From Taxillus chinensis (lineage: Eukaryota > Streptophyta > Magnoliopsida > Santalales > Loranthaceae), in assembly GCA_023512835.1 (NCBI GenBank), contig CM042088.1:12702078-12766077 (forward strand): a stretch of 64,000 nt of DNA, given 5' to 3'. Within the stretch, counting starts at the first letter, position 1. Each line of letters opens with the position of its first letter. The notes under the pieces were generated by a model. That model was given only the letters and a program-made list of their open reading frames with translations, had not been told where the DNA came from and did not search any database. Both the position numbers and the translations under genes were made by a program. Of the stretch, positions 46,754-57,537 are shown piece by piece.

Positions 46754-48698
46754 TCCTCTCCCCCTTAAGACTTTTCGTCCTCGAAAAGAAACAACATGCA
46801 AGGAAAACAAACACATGCGGCCCATTTGCAAGACAACGAGCCACAACGCCCAGATGGATCACACAACATAACAGGACATCTCAAACACATTTTGCAATCT
46901 CAAAACATATCTCAATAAAAATACCAGTTTACAAGTAGAAATACAAATACACCAAAGCATGAACCACAAAAAAAAAAAACACATCACTACAGCCACCTCC
47001 CCCCTTAAGATTGTTCGTCCTCGAACAACTTTGGGTGTTGCTCACGCATCATGGATTCGTGTTCCCATATTTCCTCCATAGGACGTGTCATCCTCAAAAA
47101 GACAATACACTTTCCATAATGCACATGGTGATGCACATCGCCCACAACCATTCACATACCCGCGATCGAAGATATCACACAATAACACACATGAAGGCAC
47201 GTACCCACGGACCCAATACAACACAACGCATGATAGGGAAACACATATTCTAATCTCACAAACAACCCTTGTTCTCCTCACCTAACACATGTCACAAGTA
47301 TTCACATGTCACGACAGTATAAGACATATACGCCCATCACTAACACGTTTAACAGATCACATAGGTCACGAGCAACTCACATCATAAACACCACCACAAG
47401 GAACAACTCACAAACAAAACACTACTACACGTTGAACGTTCCACTGCCCATTCACCAACATTATAAACTCATCCGCAGGGAGTGTCCTCACAACCTTCCC
47501 ACCTTTGGACTTTTCGTCCCCGAAAAGAGAAAGCAAGTAGTAAACATCACGAGAAGATCAAAGCAACACATAACACCCAGGAGCACAACCAGACTAGAGC
47601 TTGGCCAATTAGCGTGCTGACAACAACTCATGTGAGCAAGTATGACAACAGTGAGGTTGAGAAACCTCCCACAGATTCATAAGCCTATGTGTGAAGCATC
47701 CATTCGCTAGAATTCATATGATTGAACGAGAAGTCACCGCATCGACATAGCAGGGTACTCGGCGTTAGACGCCTACTCGTGTCACAATAAGACCAACACG
47801 CCACAATGTAGAATACCCAACAATGACACCACCGAGATTTGATGTCAACGGACACAACCAATTTACAACGCAGCCACACTCCATATGTAGACCTTACCCC
47901 GACAGCAAACACAAAGAGGTCACAAGGAAACACAAACAAACAAGAGAAAATCATTATGCAAACCACAATCGCATTCCCACACATGGAGATCACCCCAGGA
48001 CACCATCATCACCGCTAAAACCACCTCACTCTATAGCGATACACGCAACAATAGAACCCAACCAATGCCAAAGGGAACTCAAGATGACTTACAATCCAGG
48101 ACACAACTACATCAGGATGAAGTTTGCCCTTCACCAATTCGGTCATAGTCAACAAGACGCCCAACGGTGTCCAAGGAGTAACTCAAAACAACAAACGTAG
48201 TACCATACTCAATCACGACAAGACCAAAAAAAACTACTATTGGGCTAACACCAGTCACCAACGTTGAGAATCTACTAAAGAATCCCATGAACCAGAACAT
48301 CACACAAATAACACCTCTCTGACTACGGTCAAATAGGGATCCACCAAGGTCCCACACAGCCTTCACTAACTGAGGCTTATGTTACAACCCAAGTGATAAC
48401 GCCTTACTCAGTCGGCAGACATTCCATGCGATAAGAATCCTTTGATGCTTGGGTAGTTGCCAACAACGTAGTTCTCTCCACCCTGGAAAACTCTCCTACC
48501 TGCAACATGACAATAACGGAATCCGCGATGCCACCACTCACAGGTCACAAGGGAATCCTTAGCCTCCAGGACATACTCCACCTCATGGCCCACTAACCCC
48601 GCTATACCAACCATCACGTTCTATCTCAACACACCAATAAAACACTCAAACTGACCAAGAAATACTCAGGCTCTAGCCTTAGCTCATGGGTCGTTACA
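46754..48698 (-). other. X3 internal region
   Basis: Non-coding or decayed internal X DNA. On the sense strand (minus) it encodes a short peptide region GLVGHEVEYVLEAKDSLVTC near 48490-48600, also found in X5 near 61985-62060, but no RT or integrase. The plus-strand frames at 47011-48200 run antisense to the element and are not believed. Confidence 0.55.
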
Positions 48699-49889
48699 TC
48701 TCCTACTAAGGTTGGCCCCTCTTCTCCTGCTGCCGCCATTCCCATGGTTGACCTTTCTGGTCAAAGTGGGTCAGCTGCTCCGGATACCTCTGATGCTCCG
48801 GATGCCCCTTCTGCTGCTGCTGCTGATACTCCTGCGGACTCCTCTGCCCAGCGCACTCCCGCTCCTGTTCATGCGGGGGAGTCCTCCAAAGCTCCAGAGT
48901 TGGTCCTTGGGCGTGCCTCGTTTGGCACGGTTCACTCCGACGCTGTGCTCTCCGCCCAGCTGGACCGACACGCCCAGGCTCAAAGCGTCCAAATTTCTGC
49001 CATCGCCGCCAAGGTTGATGCACTCGGCGCCCAACTCCTCTCCGCTCTCACTGACTCCTCCACTTCAATGGAGCAGAAAATGGATCTCGTTGCCTCGTCC
49101 GTCCATTCATTGTCTACCTCCTTCGCGGACCTGGCACACACGATGGCTCGTCCTCCCGTTGCTTCCCGGCGATCTGCCAAACCGGGGGAGACAGTGTCAT
49201 CTGATCCTTCTGCCCCTTCTGCACCACAACCATCTACTCGGACTGAGAAGCGGCCTGCCACTTCAGTGCTTCAGGGAGTTCAAATTCCCAAACGAAGCCG
49301 CTTCTCTCAACCAAGCTCCTCTACTGCAGCTCCAGCTCCTCCTTCATCCTCCTCACCCGCAGCCGACACCTTCCTCCCATCATATGCGGCGTTTGACCCT
49401 TCTGATGCGGATGGAAGTATTCGCAAAGCAATGAAGTCCTATGCAGCGTCTTCTGCTGAGAGAAGATGTCTTTCTGAAATGTACCCTTTCTCCCCGGATG
49501 ACATTCAGACTCTTTGTTCAGAGAAAGGACTTTTTACTACAGAAGACATTGACAACTTCTCGAGGGCTGCTAAAATAGAGATGAGGCTGTTTCCATCTCT
49601 ATACAAGGATGGGCACTTGTTTGAAGTTCTGCCGTGTTGGAATGAAGGCTATCTTCCCAGTGTGGATCTAATTCAGTCCTTCATCGACGGAACTGCTGAG
49701 GATAGCAAGCCATGGAAAACTCTCTCAACTATCCTCATTCCGTACCGGATCATGTCGCCACACTTCATGATGGCTGTCTTCATGATTCAGTCCAAGCAAA
49801 TGATTCTCATTGATTCTCATCAGATAGTGGAGCACTTCGTAAGAAAGAATCAATGGGAACCACTGTGTCTCTCAGTCGATCAAGTGTGA
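48699..49889 (+). pseudogene. SIR extra ORF, C-terminal part with C48-like His and Asp motifs
   Basis: Reading resumes at 48704 in frame with the part before X3 (TKVGPSSPAAAIPMVDL) and runs to a TGA at 49887-49889. The first ~190 residues are Ser/Ala/Pro-rich, with a helical stretch near 49000-49140 (VQISAIAAKVDALGAQL). The last 150 residues read YPFSPDDIQTL, IEMRLFPSLYKDGHLFEVLP, then MSPHFMMAVFMIQSK, QMILIDSHQIVEHF. The His in HFMMAV and Asp in LIDS fit the catalytic His and Asp of Ulp1/C48 proteases (HW-L-V...YDS pattern). The Cys box follows at about 49979-50040 in other frames. This suggests a decayed deSUMOylase-like domain; the assignment is by motif only. Confidence 0.62.
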
Positions 49890-50104
49890 AGAAAGCCGGT
49901 TTATATGAAGAGTTGGGCATCACACCCTTGGGTCCAACTGAGAAGTCAAGGCGACATTCCGGGGTAAGAAGCAAGTGCCACAACAGCCGGATGGAGATAG
50001 GCTGCGGGGCTTTTGTCTCTTTACTTCATCAAGTCATTTTTGACTGTGGACAAATCGTGGAGCCAACACACTACTTATACGATGAAGCAGACAATGGAGC
50101 TTAG
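49890..50104 (+). pseudogene. Shifted C48 cysteine-box segment of the SIR extra ORF
   Basis: Past the TGA the DNA still matches the intact-looking box at 457-501, but with an added G near 50010 and an added T near 50020. The frame is therefore scrambled (CCGGATGGAGATAGGCTGCGG instead of GATAGCTGCGG). One shifted frame reads EIGCGAFVSLLHQVIF. This copy would lack a functional Cys box if translated straight on. Confidence 0.6.
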
Positions 50105-50297
50105 AGAGAAAGCAGCAACTATGATCTTCAAGTATAGTAAGCCTTATGTTCCTTAGTGAAAATCTTGTATTAAGGCAGATTTGTATTTTGTTGCTGATTA
50201 ATGAAAATTGGTTGTGATGCGTATTCGTATGTTATCTTTTTGCACTGCTACTGATCAGATTACAAAGGGTTTGGGCATATCCATAATTGGGGGAGAT
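50105..50297 (+). other. SIR 3' untranslated stretch with polypurine tract
   Basis: Non-coding, 96-97% like 580-779. ATAATTGGGGGAGAT ends at 50297, directly before the LTR. Confidence 0.7.
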
Positions 50298-51573
50298 TGT
50301 TGGATCAAGCCCAGAATTTGGATAATGCTAATAAAGCCTTATGTAATTTGATCTGAGATCTTTTGTGTTTCTTTGATCGTTGCAGAAGATATGTTATTAA
50401 TCCGGAGATACACTCGTGAGAGCAAAGCTAAGGACTGGATACATAATCCTGATCCGGACAAGAGTGAGTGTCGTCAAACACTTGGTAAATAACCAAGTCA
50501 CCAATACATACGGAATAAGGAACATTCGTGCGGACTAAGTCAAATTGACGCTAAGTAAGAGTCTTGGTTTACAAGGTCGCACGAAGTAAAAGAAGACATG
50601 GAGTAAGGCATCCGAGTCTTCCATACATGCGGAGTAAGGAAGTACTAATGCGGAATAAGGACCTGAGTCTTTATTAGACATGGAGTAAGGAAATTAGATG
50701 CGGAGTAAGGAATCCGGGCTACTCACTTATACGGAGTAAGGAAATTAGATGCGGAGTAAGGAATCTGAGCCACTCACTTATACGGAGTAAGGAACTTACA
50801 TACGGAGTAAGGAACTTACATACGGAGTAAGGAACTTACATACGGAGTAAGGAAGTGCTGACACGGACTAAGGATTCCAGTACCAAATAGATACGGAGTA
50901 AGCAATCACTGACACGGAGTAAGGTTCCGAGCCTCATTAGCTACGGAGTAAGGAAAATTACACCGGACCAAGAAGATACTACTTCAACTCACCGCATTCA
51001 ATGTTATCAGCTCGTGGCGTCCCGATGTAAGACAAACTTATTGAGATCTTGAAGAATCTTACACGTGGATCATCCGGATATGTGGACACAACCTCAATTG
51101 TACTTGGGAACTCACAAATGCACTTATACTCTTCAAACCCAAGATCTTGAGCTCCACAAACCGCAGCAGTCAAGGCAGAGAGATTACCGAGGAATAGTTA
51201 GTGCTGAACGCATTCCGGAACTACAAGTTCCAAGGTTGTCTCTTAGGAATGTTTGTATAAATATTCATAATTGTATATTTGTAATGTGTGCGCGTGTGCA
51301 TTTGTAAGCAAAGATTAACCCTGTGTATGCACAAGTGTTTTTGGGAGATAGAATTTGCCTAGTGTGTGAGTTCATTTGTAAACAGAGTGTAAGAGAGTCT
51401 TGCTTCTATTTTGTTGTATTTATCTTGTGATAATAAAACAAAATACTTCCACTATCTGGTTATCTTCCGCAGTGATTCTATTACTTAACGAGATAAGTGT
51501 TTGTGTCTTAAGAGAAAGAAAAAAGTTTCGATAAGAGCCTATTCACCTCCCTCTAGGCTCCAAGGGACCATCA
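50298..51573 (+). repeat. SIR 3' LTR
   Basis: A 1276-bp LTR, TGTTGGATCAAGCCC... to ...GGGACCATCA. It includes a CGGAGTAAGGA-type array at 50510-50955 and a TATA box near 51257-51264. It pairs with the LTR at 780-2099 and lies after a polypurine tract. No gene is inside it. Confidence 0.88.
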
Positions 51574-52316
51574 GTTCATTCATGTCCATATCCCTAAGTC
51601 CAACAACCATGCAATTTCCTTACTGAAAATTCAGATATAAGTAAGCAGTCCATGCTAACACAGCACTTAGTTTCCCTTTAAGTTCTCACAAAGGATAAAG
51701 CTGCCTCACTCAAATATAACTTTTCTATTTCTCTTTAATCTCAAGCCCAATACCTATCAATTAACAAAGGATGGTAAACTCTATCTCTACATCCGCCATC
51801 AACTATTGATTAAGTACTTGCCAAGCAATCATGAGAGTTCCCTATTGTGCTCATCAAAGAAAACACACTCTCAATTCTACTTTATTTGAACTTACACGCT
51901 AGTCTAAACTCAATAAACTCACACTCTATTCTAATAATTGATAGAACAAAACCATGAGCTAAATTGAGCTCAACACTCTCAAATAAACAAAACTCAGCCA
52001 ATGTGGCTACAAATCTAAACAAATCTTTTTTTTTCAATAACCTTACAAGGTTGCATTTTATGCTCTCCCTTGATGGATTATTCTTTTTTTTACTCACGTA
52101 ACACATAAATAAGACTGATTTTTCTAATGCATACCCCTTGCCATTTTGCTACATAAGGAGAGACAGAAATTCATTGATGTCTCACATCCCATTTTCCAAT
52201 TAAGTGATGGCTTTTTCACATTCTATATCACAGCCTTTTATATTTACAACACAACAAAGAAAAATTAGGATACATAGGAAGTCAAAGTGGCTTAAAGGCC
52301 TTGCACCCTATCTACA
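51574..52316 (-). repeat. Y3 internal region, repeat of 40559-41293
   Basis: Nearly identical to 40559-41293 (TTCATTCATGTCCATATCCC... to ...CCTTGCACCCTATCT), about 740 bp. It is non-coding. Directly repeated Y DNA on both sides of the SIR segment suggests either two Y copies or a rearrangement. Confidence 0.8.
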
Positions 52317-52908
52317 CACCAAACACTGAGCACTAATAAGTAATCAGATGCTTACTTGACTCCTACCATTAAATATTAATGTTAAGTGCAGAGAGGAGTA
52401 TCAAATCAAACTATTACCCATAAACCATAAATGTCACTCAAGGGCTAAAACGAAGCTTTTCTCATGTTTTCTTTTTATTTTTGTCACTCAACTTTAAGGG
52501 TCACTAAAGTCTATCTTAGCATTTTATGCTTATCTAATATTCAAACTTCAGCTCCAAAAACATGGTGATATCATTCAAAAGATAGAGACATGATTAAACC
52601 AAATCAGAGCATATTTTAACTACTTTAACACCCTTATCACAACATAATACTAATGTGGCACAAAAAGTAAAATTTGTAGGCCAAAATTGCATACTTAATA
52701 TCCATGTCTCCACATGCAAATCACTCAAGCAGGCAACTCAAACAATCATGCAAATTTTTTTGTTTTGTTTTTGTTTTATTTTGTTTAGTTTTTTTTACAT
52801 GCAATCACATAACATAAAAGACAAGCAAGTGGCTAAAGTCACTCCCCAATACACCACACTTAAAATATGCTATGTTCTCATGGCATGAAATAGGGAGTAG
52901 GAAAATAC
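52317..52908 (-). other. Y3 3' region beyond the ORF
   Basis: Non-coding, AT-rich, between the repeat block and the Y3 ORF stop. It contains an opposite-strand T-rich run (52757-52795). I see no gene here; the frame at 52655-52888 has no domain. Confidence 0.5.
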
Positions 52909-54508
52909 TTACCTCTCAGTTGGCAAGCTGTAGTAGTAGATAACATTAGCCACCATTTGACGTGCACGAGTAACAAAATCAGCTGAGGTTTCTCCGCGTA
53001 TTTCCCAGTTTTCCCTCAGTTGCAGAATAGCCATCATATAGTAGCAAACAAAAATCCACAGCTGAATTGGTCAGGATGTTGAGGGAGTTCCATTTCATTG
53101 AGGTGAATAAGAGGGAGCTTGTCCTGCAACAATCCTTCTTTTTTCATCGCATCCTTGATTCTTTTTATGAGCCCATGAACAAGCCGTCTCTTTTTTCTGG
53201 TGAACCCTTCGCCTTGGCTTGGATCATAAAGCACCGCATGCCCTGCACTCAAATCCACACGTATCAAGACATAGTGACGATCAATGTGCACAGGGATCAA
53301 CACCACGTGCATACCATGCCAAGGACGGTGCCCTTCATTCTGACCATTTATACGCTAGCGCCACACACTTTCAGACAAAGGTTGCTCATAAAGCTCGCAC
53401 ATCATAATAGAGGTATACTGGGATAGTGGGTAGTTATGAGGCTCGGCCTCCACTACAAAACGCATAGTCTTGCGAAATAAGTCCACCTCATCTGTGTAGA
53501 GATATTCATCACCTAAGATCCGTTGAAGGACAAACGAGGTGAAGAGGTCCATATCCCTTGCAAAGCGAGCCCTTAACACCTGGGAGTTAATGAAGTTCTC
53601 AAATGCTGCTTGACTCTCAGCAGATGATAGGGCTGGATCTATGGTTAAGTGTATAGGCTCTCCAAGCAGGTCTTGAGGTGCAGCAGGAATGTATGTCCCC
53701 CATGAGACAGGAAGCACCATAGGCACAATAGCCTGAGAATAGGTAGGAACCATAAAGGGCTGAAAAGGTGAATGCCCTGCTTCTGGCTCTGCCTCCTCTG
53801 GATAATAAGCTTGCCCTGCTGAAGTTTCTGGTTGTGGTGGATCTTCCTGGGCATGAGAAGAGTCTTCATGAACTGAAGGTAAGTCTTCTTCAGATATCTC
53901 CACTACGGGAGAGTGTTTGGATGCTTTCTTCTTGCTCAAGGCCTTCCAAATTTTTCCTAGGAGGCCCTTGACTTCCTTGTTATTCTTCCTTAATGCGTCA
54001 ACTTCACATTGGGTTCTAGCATTTGCCTCCCTGAGCTCTCGTGTTTCTTTTCTCCATGCTTCAGTAGATGCAGTAGCAGGAGCTTCAGGGGCTTCCCATG
54101 CTCTGACTGACGGTTTAGAAGTAGCATGCTGGTCTTGAGAGATAAGTACCATTAACTCTTCAAACTGAGCACTCTGAATATGTCCATTTGTAAATGCCCA
54201 ATTGATAACTTCTACCTCACTTACCACCTGGCCACTGATACCTTGAAAGAAGTTAAACACATCTTCCTTGTGCACATTATATTGCATATACATGGCAGTA
54301 AGCCTGAATAGGGTTTGTTTCCTTTCATCCAATGGAGTGGAGGTGTCTCGTGCAAAGTCAGTGGATCTCTCCACATGCACGCTGTGCCTAGATGGCTGTG
54401 ATAGAGGAGGAACACTGGTTGCCCAATGACCTCTTGTACTGACCCCCAAACCGCCTTCAGTATGCAGTACTCTCAAAACCCATTGAGAGGGGAATGGGGT
54501 GCTGTCTA
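52909..54508 (-). pseudogene. Y3 ORF with coiled coil and Ulp1/C48-like C-terminal domain
   Basis: One minus-strand frame from 54508 (cut by X4) towards a TAA at 52909-52911. It is broken by an in-frame TAG near 53352 and a one-base shift near 53035. N-terminal residues read FPSQWVLRVLHTEGG at the cut. A coiled coil (WRKETRELREANARTQCEV) and a Glu/Pro-rich linker follow, then a helical part with RFARDMDLFTSFVLQ. Past the TAG come VVLIPVHIDRHYVLIRVDL, AVLYDPSQG and LPQHPDQFSCGFLFA: His, Asp, Gln and Cys as in Ulp1/SENP C48 proteases. After the shift it ends AILQLRENWEIRGE...SLPTER. The gene lies 3' in the Y element. Its sequence is unlike the SIR ORF. Family call is by motif. Confidence 0.68.
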
Positions 54509-57500
54509 TGTCACGCCCCGGATTTCCAACCTGAGGAGACCGGAACGTGACCCTCCCTTTACCCGGGTTTGGATAAAGGGGTAGGATACAACATACACTT
54601 CATACTTTATTTTCAGAGACAAAATCATATATTTATTAAATCCAAACATACAAATGTGCCCAAACATGTTTTTATTACATAAAACTCCTCATTACAATAT
54701 CTCCCCACTGGAGTTACAAAGCTCACATAAGAACAACGAAACTCAAATAATAATAAACAAAGTCACAAAACAGAACTGCCTTCAACTTGGGTGTTTCCGC
54801 CTAACGCCTGTAGGTCCCTGTAGAAAAACCAAACACAGTAGGAGGGGTGAGCAACCACAGCTCAGTAGGGATCATGTCTCCCCAACCCATCCCATGCTCC
54901 TAGCATCTACATGCCATGTGTACAAGTGCAATGTCGTGATACAATAATCTCAGCAGACAAAATAAACAACCACATCAACAATTACAATCTTCCACTGCCA
55001 CACAGGCTAACACTTTAACCACAAGTGATTTAACCACCTCTGCAGGCATAGTTTCCACAGCCTCCTAGGCTAACATAATCAGTCCCGGGCTTCCACAGCC
55101 ACCGGGTTTCACAAACAGCCCCGGGCTTCCACAGCCACCGGGTTCCACAAAACATTCCCGGGCTTCCACAGCCACCGGGTTCCACAAAACAGTCCTGGGC
55201 TTCCACAACCACCGGGTGTACAAGCAAACACGTAGCACATAAGGCCATACATGCATAACATCAAACACTCAATATGCTTAGTCACACGGGAATAACGTCG
55301 AACACTTAGCATGCATATATTCACAGGCTCACAAACTCAGCCACACAGATATTATTTCAAACACATAATATGCATAGCCTCACAGGCATTATTTCAAACA
55401 CGTTCTGAGCATATACACACATGCATATTCACACAGGCATTTTATCGAACACTTAACATGCACTAACCACCTAACTTCAGAAATCACACCAAAACGCTAC
55501 TGAAGGCCAACATTTATATAGGAGGTCACACCTATATAAATTTACATATAAATAATATAACAATAATAGTAGAAACTCGATAAATCCTGTACAGAGGGCC
55601 TAACCCCGGAACAGACCAGGTGAGACAGAACCCCTACCTTAAAGAAGATCCTCCTTGCTCCCGCTCTAGACGCCGTCCTCCCCACGCAAGACGCTCCGGC
55701 AGCAACCAGCAGCTCTCCTCCTTTCCCTCTCTCTAGCTCTCTCTCTCCACGACGGCTGCAGTGGCTGAAAAACCCCTAACTCTAGAACAAGGAGTCTCCT
55801 CATCCTTATATAAACCTCCCACTATCAAAACGACGTAGTTTTGATTAAGTGAAACCCAGGATCAAAACGACGTAGTTTTGATTACACAAGCTACTGCCTT
55901 CTCGCTTCCATACAGGGCAAAATACTCATAATTTCAACATGGTCCTTTGGGGAAAAATCACTAGAATGACAAAACCAAGGTAACCATGCAAAAATATGTT
56001 TGCACGCCAATTTGAACGCCAATTCCCCAATTGGCGTGCAGCTCCAAATGCACTCAAACTTTACCCCAAGCCTCCTTGCATCATGTAAAAGACATCCATG
56101 CAATAAAAACCTTGCACGCCAAATGGGTCCAATTCGCTTGCACGTCCGTTTGGCCTGAAACTTCTGTGGTAGATAGAAGACATCATTCTAAGAATCTTTT
56201 AGTCTGCATGCCAATTCATCTGAGCCCATCTAATAGGTCAAAATCTAGTTCCCATTCAGAAGGTAAGACTGACTAACTCAAAACACGGGTCCTTACATCC
56301 TTTCCCCCTTAAGACTTTTCGTCCTCGAAAAGAAACAACATACAAGGAAAATAAACACAAGCTACCCATTTGCCACACGGTGAGCCACAACACCCAAATG
56401 GGTCATACACCGCACATTGTACACAATAGCACATAACATAATGCCACCACAGTCCATAACCACATGCATCACAATCTATGGAAACACATCCACATGTCAC
56501 AAATACCCATCATAAGCACATTTCATTAACACATTCAATATAAATAAAAGTCAAAAGTCGAAAAGAAATACAAATACACCAGCCAACAGCCACCCCTCCA
56601 CCCTTAAGATTGTTCGTCCTCGAACAACTCTGGGTGTTGCTCACGCATCATGGATTCACGTTCCCATATTTCCTCCATAGGACGTGTCATCCTCGAAGAG
56701 ACAATACACTTTCCATAATGCACATGCTGATGCACATCGCCCACAACCATTCACATACCTGCGACTGAAGATATCACACAATAACACACATGAAGGCACA
56801 TACGCACAAACCCAATACAACACAACATGATAGGGAAACACATATTCTAAACTCACAAACAATCCTTGTTCTCCTCACCTAACACATGTCACAAGTATTC
56901 ACATGTCACGATGGTGTACGACATATACGCCCATCCCCAACACGTACGTTTAACAAATCACATAGGTCACAGACTAACTCACATCATAAACACCACTACA
57001 AGGAACAAGGCACAAACAAAACACTACTACACGTTTAACGTTCCACTGCCCACTCGCTGACACCATACAAACTCATCCGCAGGGAGTTTCCTCACAACCT
57101 TCCCACTTTTGGACTGTTCGTCCCCGAAAAGAGAAATCAAGTAGTAAACATCACGAGAAGATCAAAGCAACATATAACACCCATGATCACAACAAGAACT
57201 AGAGCTTGGCCAATTAGCGTGCTGACAACAACTCATGTGAGCAAGTCTGACAACAGTGAAGTTGAGAAACCTCCCACAGATTCATTAAGACCCTGACAAC
57301 CGAACAAGGCCAACACCACAAGCCTATGCGTGAAGCATCCATTCGCTAGAATTCATATGATTGAACGAGAGGTCACTGCATCGACATAGCAGGGTACTCG
57401 GCGTTAGACGCCTACTCGTGTCACAATAGGACCAACACTCCACAATGTAAAATACCCAACAATGACACCATTAAAATTTGATGTCAACGGACACCAACAA

Positions 57501-57537
57501 TTTACAACGCAGCCACACTCCATATGTAGACCTTACC
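54509..57537 (-). mobile_element. X4: X element inserted in the Y3 ORF
   Basis: Reversed X LTR 54509-56297 (1789 bp, TGTCACGCCCCGG... to ...GGGTCCTTACA), then internal DNA 56298-57537 starting with the polypurine tract. It is cut at 57538 by X5. The LTR carries the repeated CCCGGGCTTCCAC module at about 55080-55215, two GACGTA palindromes at 55824-55845 and 55861-55882, and a TATA box near 55806-55812. Its other end is beyond X5, so no duplication can be checked. The plus-strand frames are spurious. Confidence 0.82.
55824..55882. promoter_or_regulatory. Two GACGTA palindromes, X4 LTR
   Basis: Same palindrome as elsewhere, twice, just upstream on the minus strand of TATATAA (55806-55812). Confidence 0.65.

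Larger units (their letters stand above)
45017..48698 (-). mobile_element. X3: X element in the SIR extra ORF
   Basis: A 3682-bp insertion on the minus strand, TGTCACGCCCC... to ...GGGTCGTTACA, with TCTCC duplications. The left LTR is 45017-46753 (about 1737 bp). A minus-strand polypurine tract (TCCTCTCCCCCTTAAG in plus) follows, then internal DNA matching the 3' part of X5 (61900-63968) in reverse. The 5' LTR is almost absent: only a terminal stretch of about 14 bp, TGTAACGACCCATG on its own strand, resembles an LTR start. It has no pol. Confidence 0.85.

Noticed and set aside
47823..48200. Plus-strand frame of 125 codons in X3 similar to a minus-strand frame in X5 (62431-62790)
   Set aside because: Both run antisense to the element. 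The similarity comes from nucleotide homology of the two X copies, and the frame differs between them by shifts.
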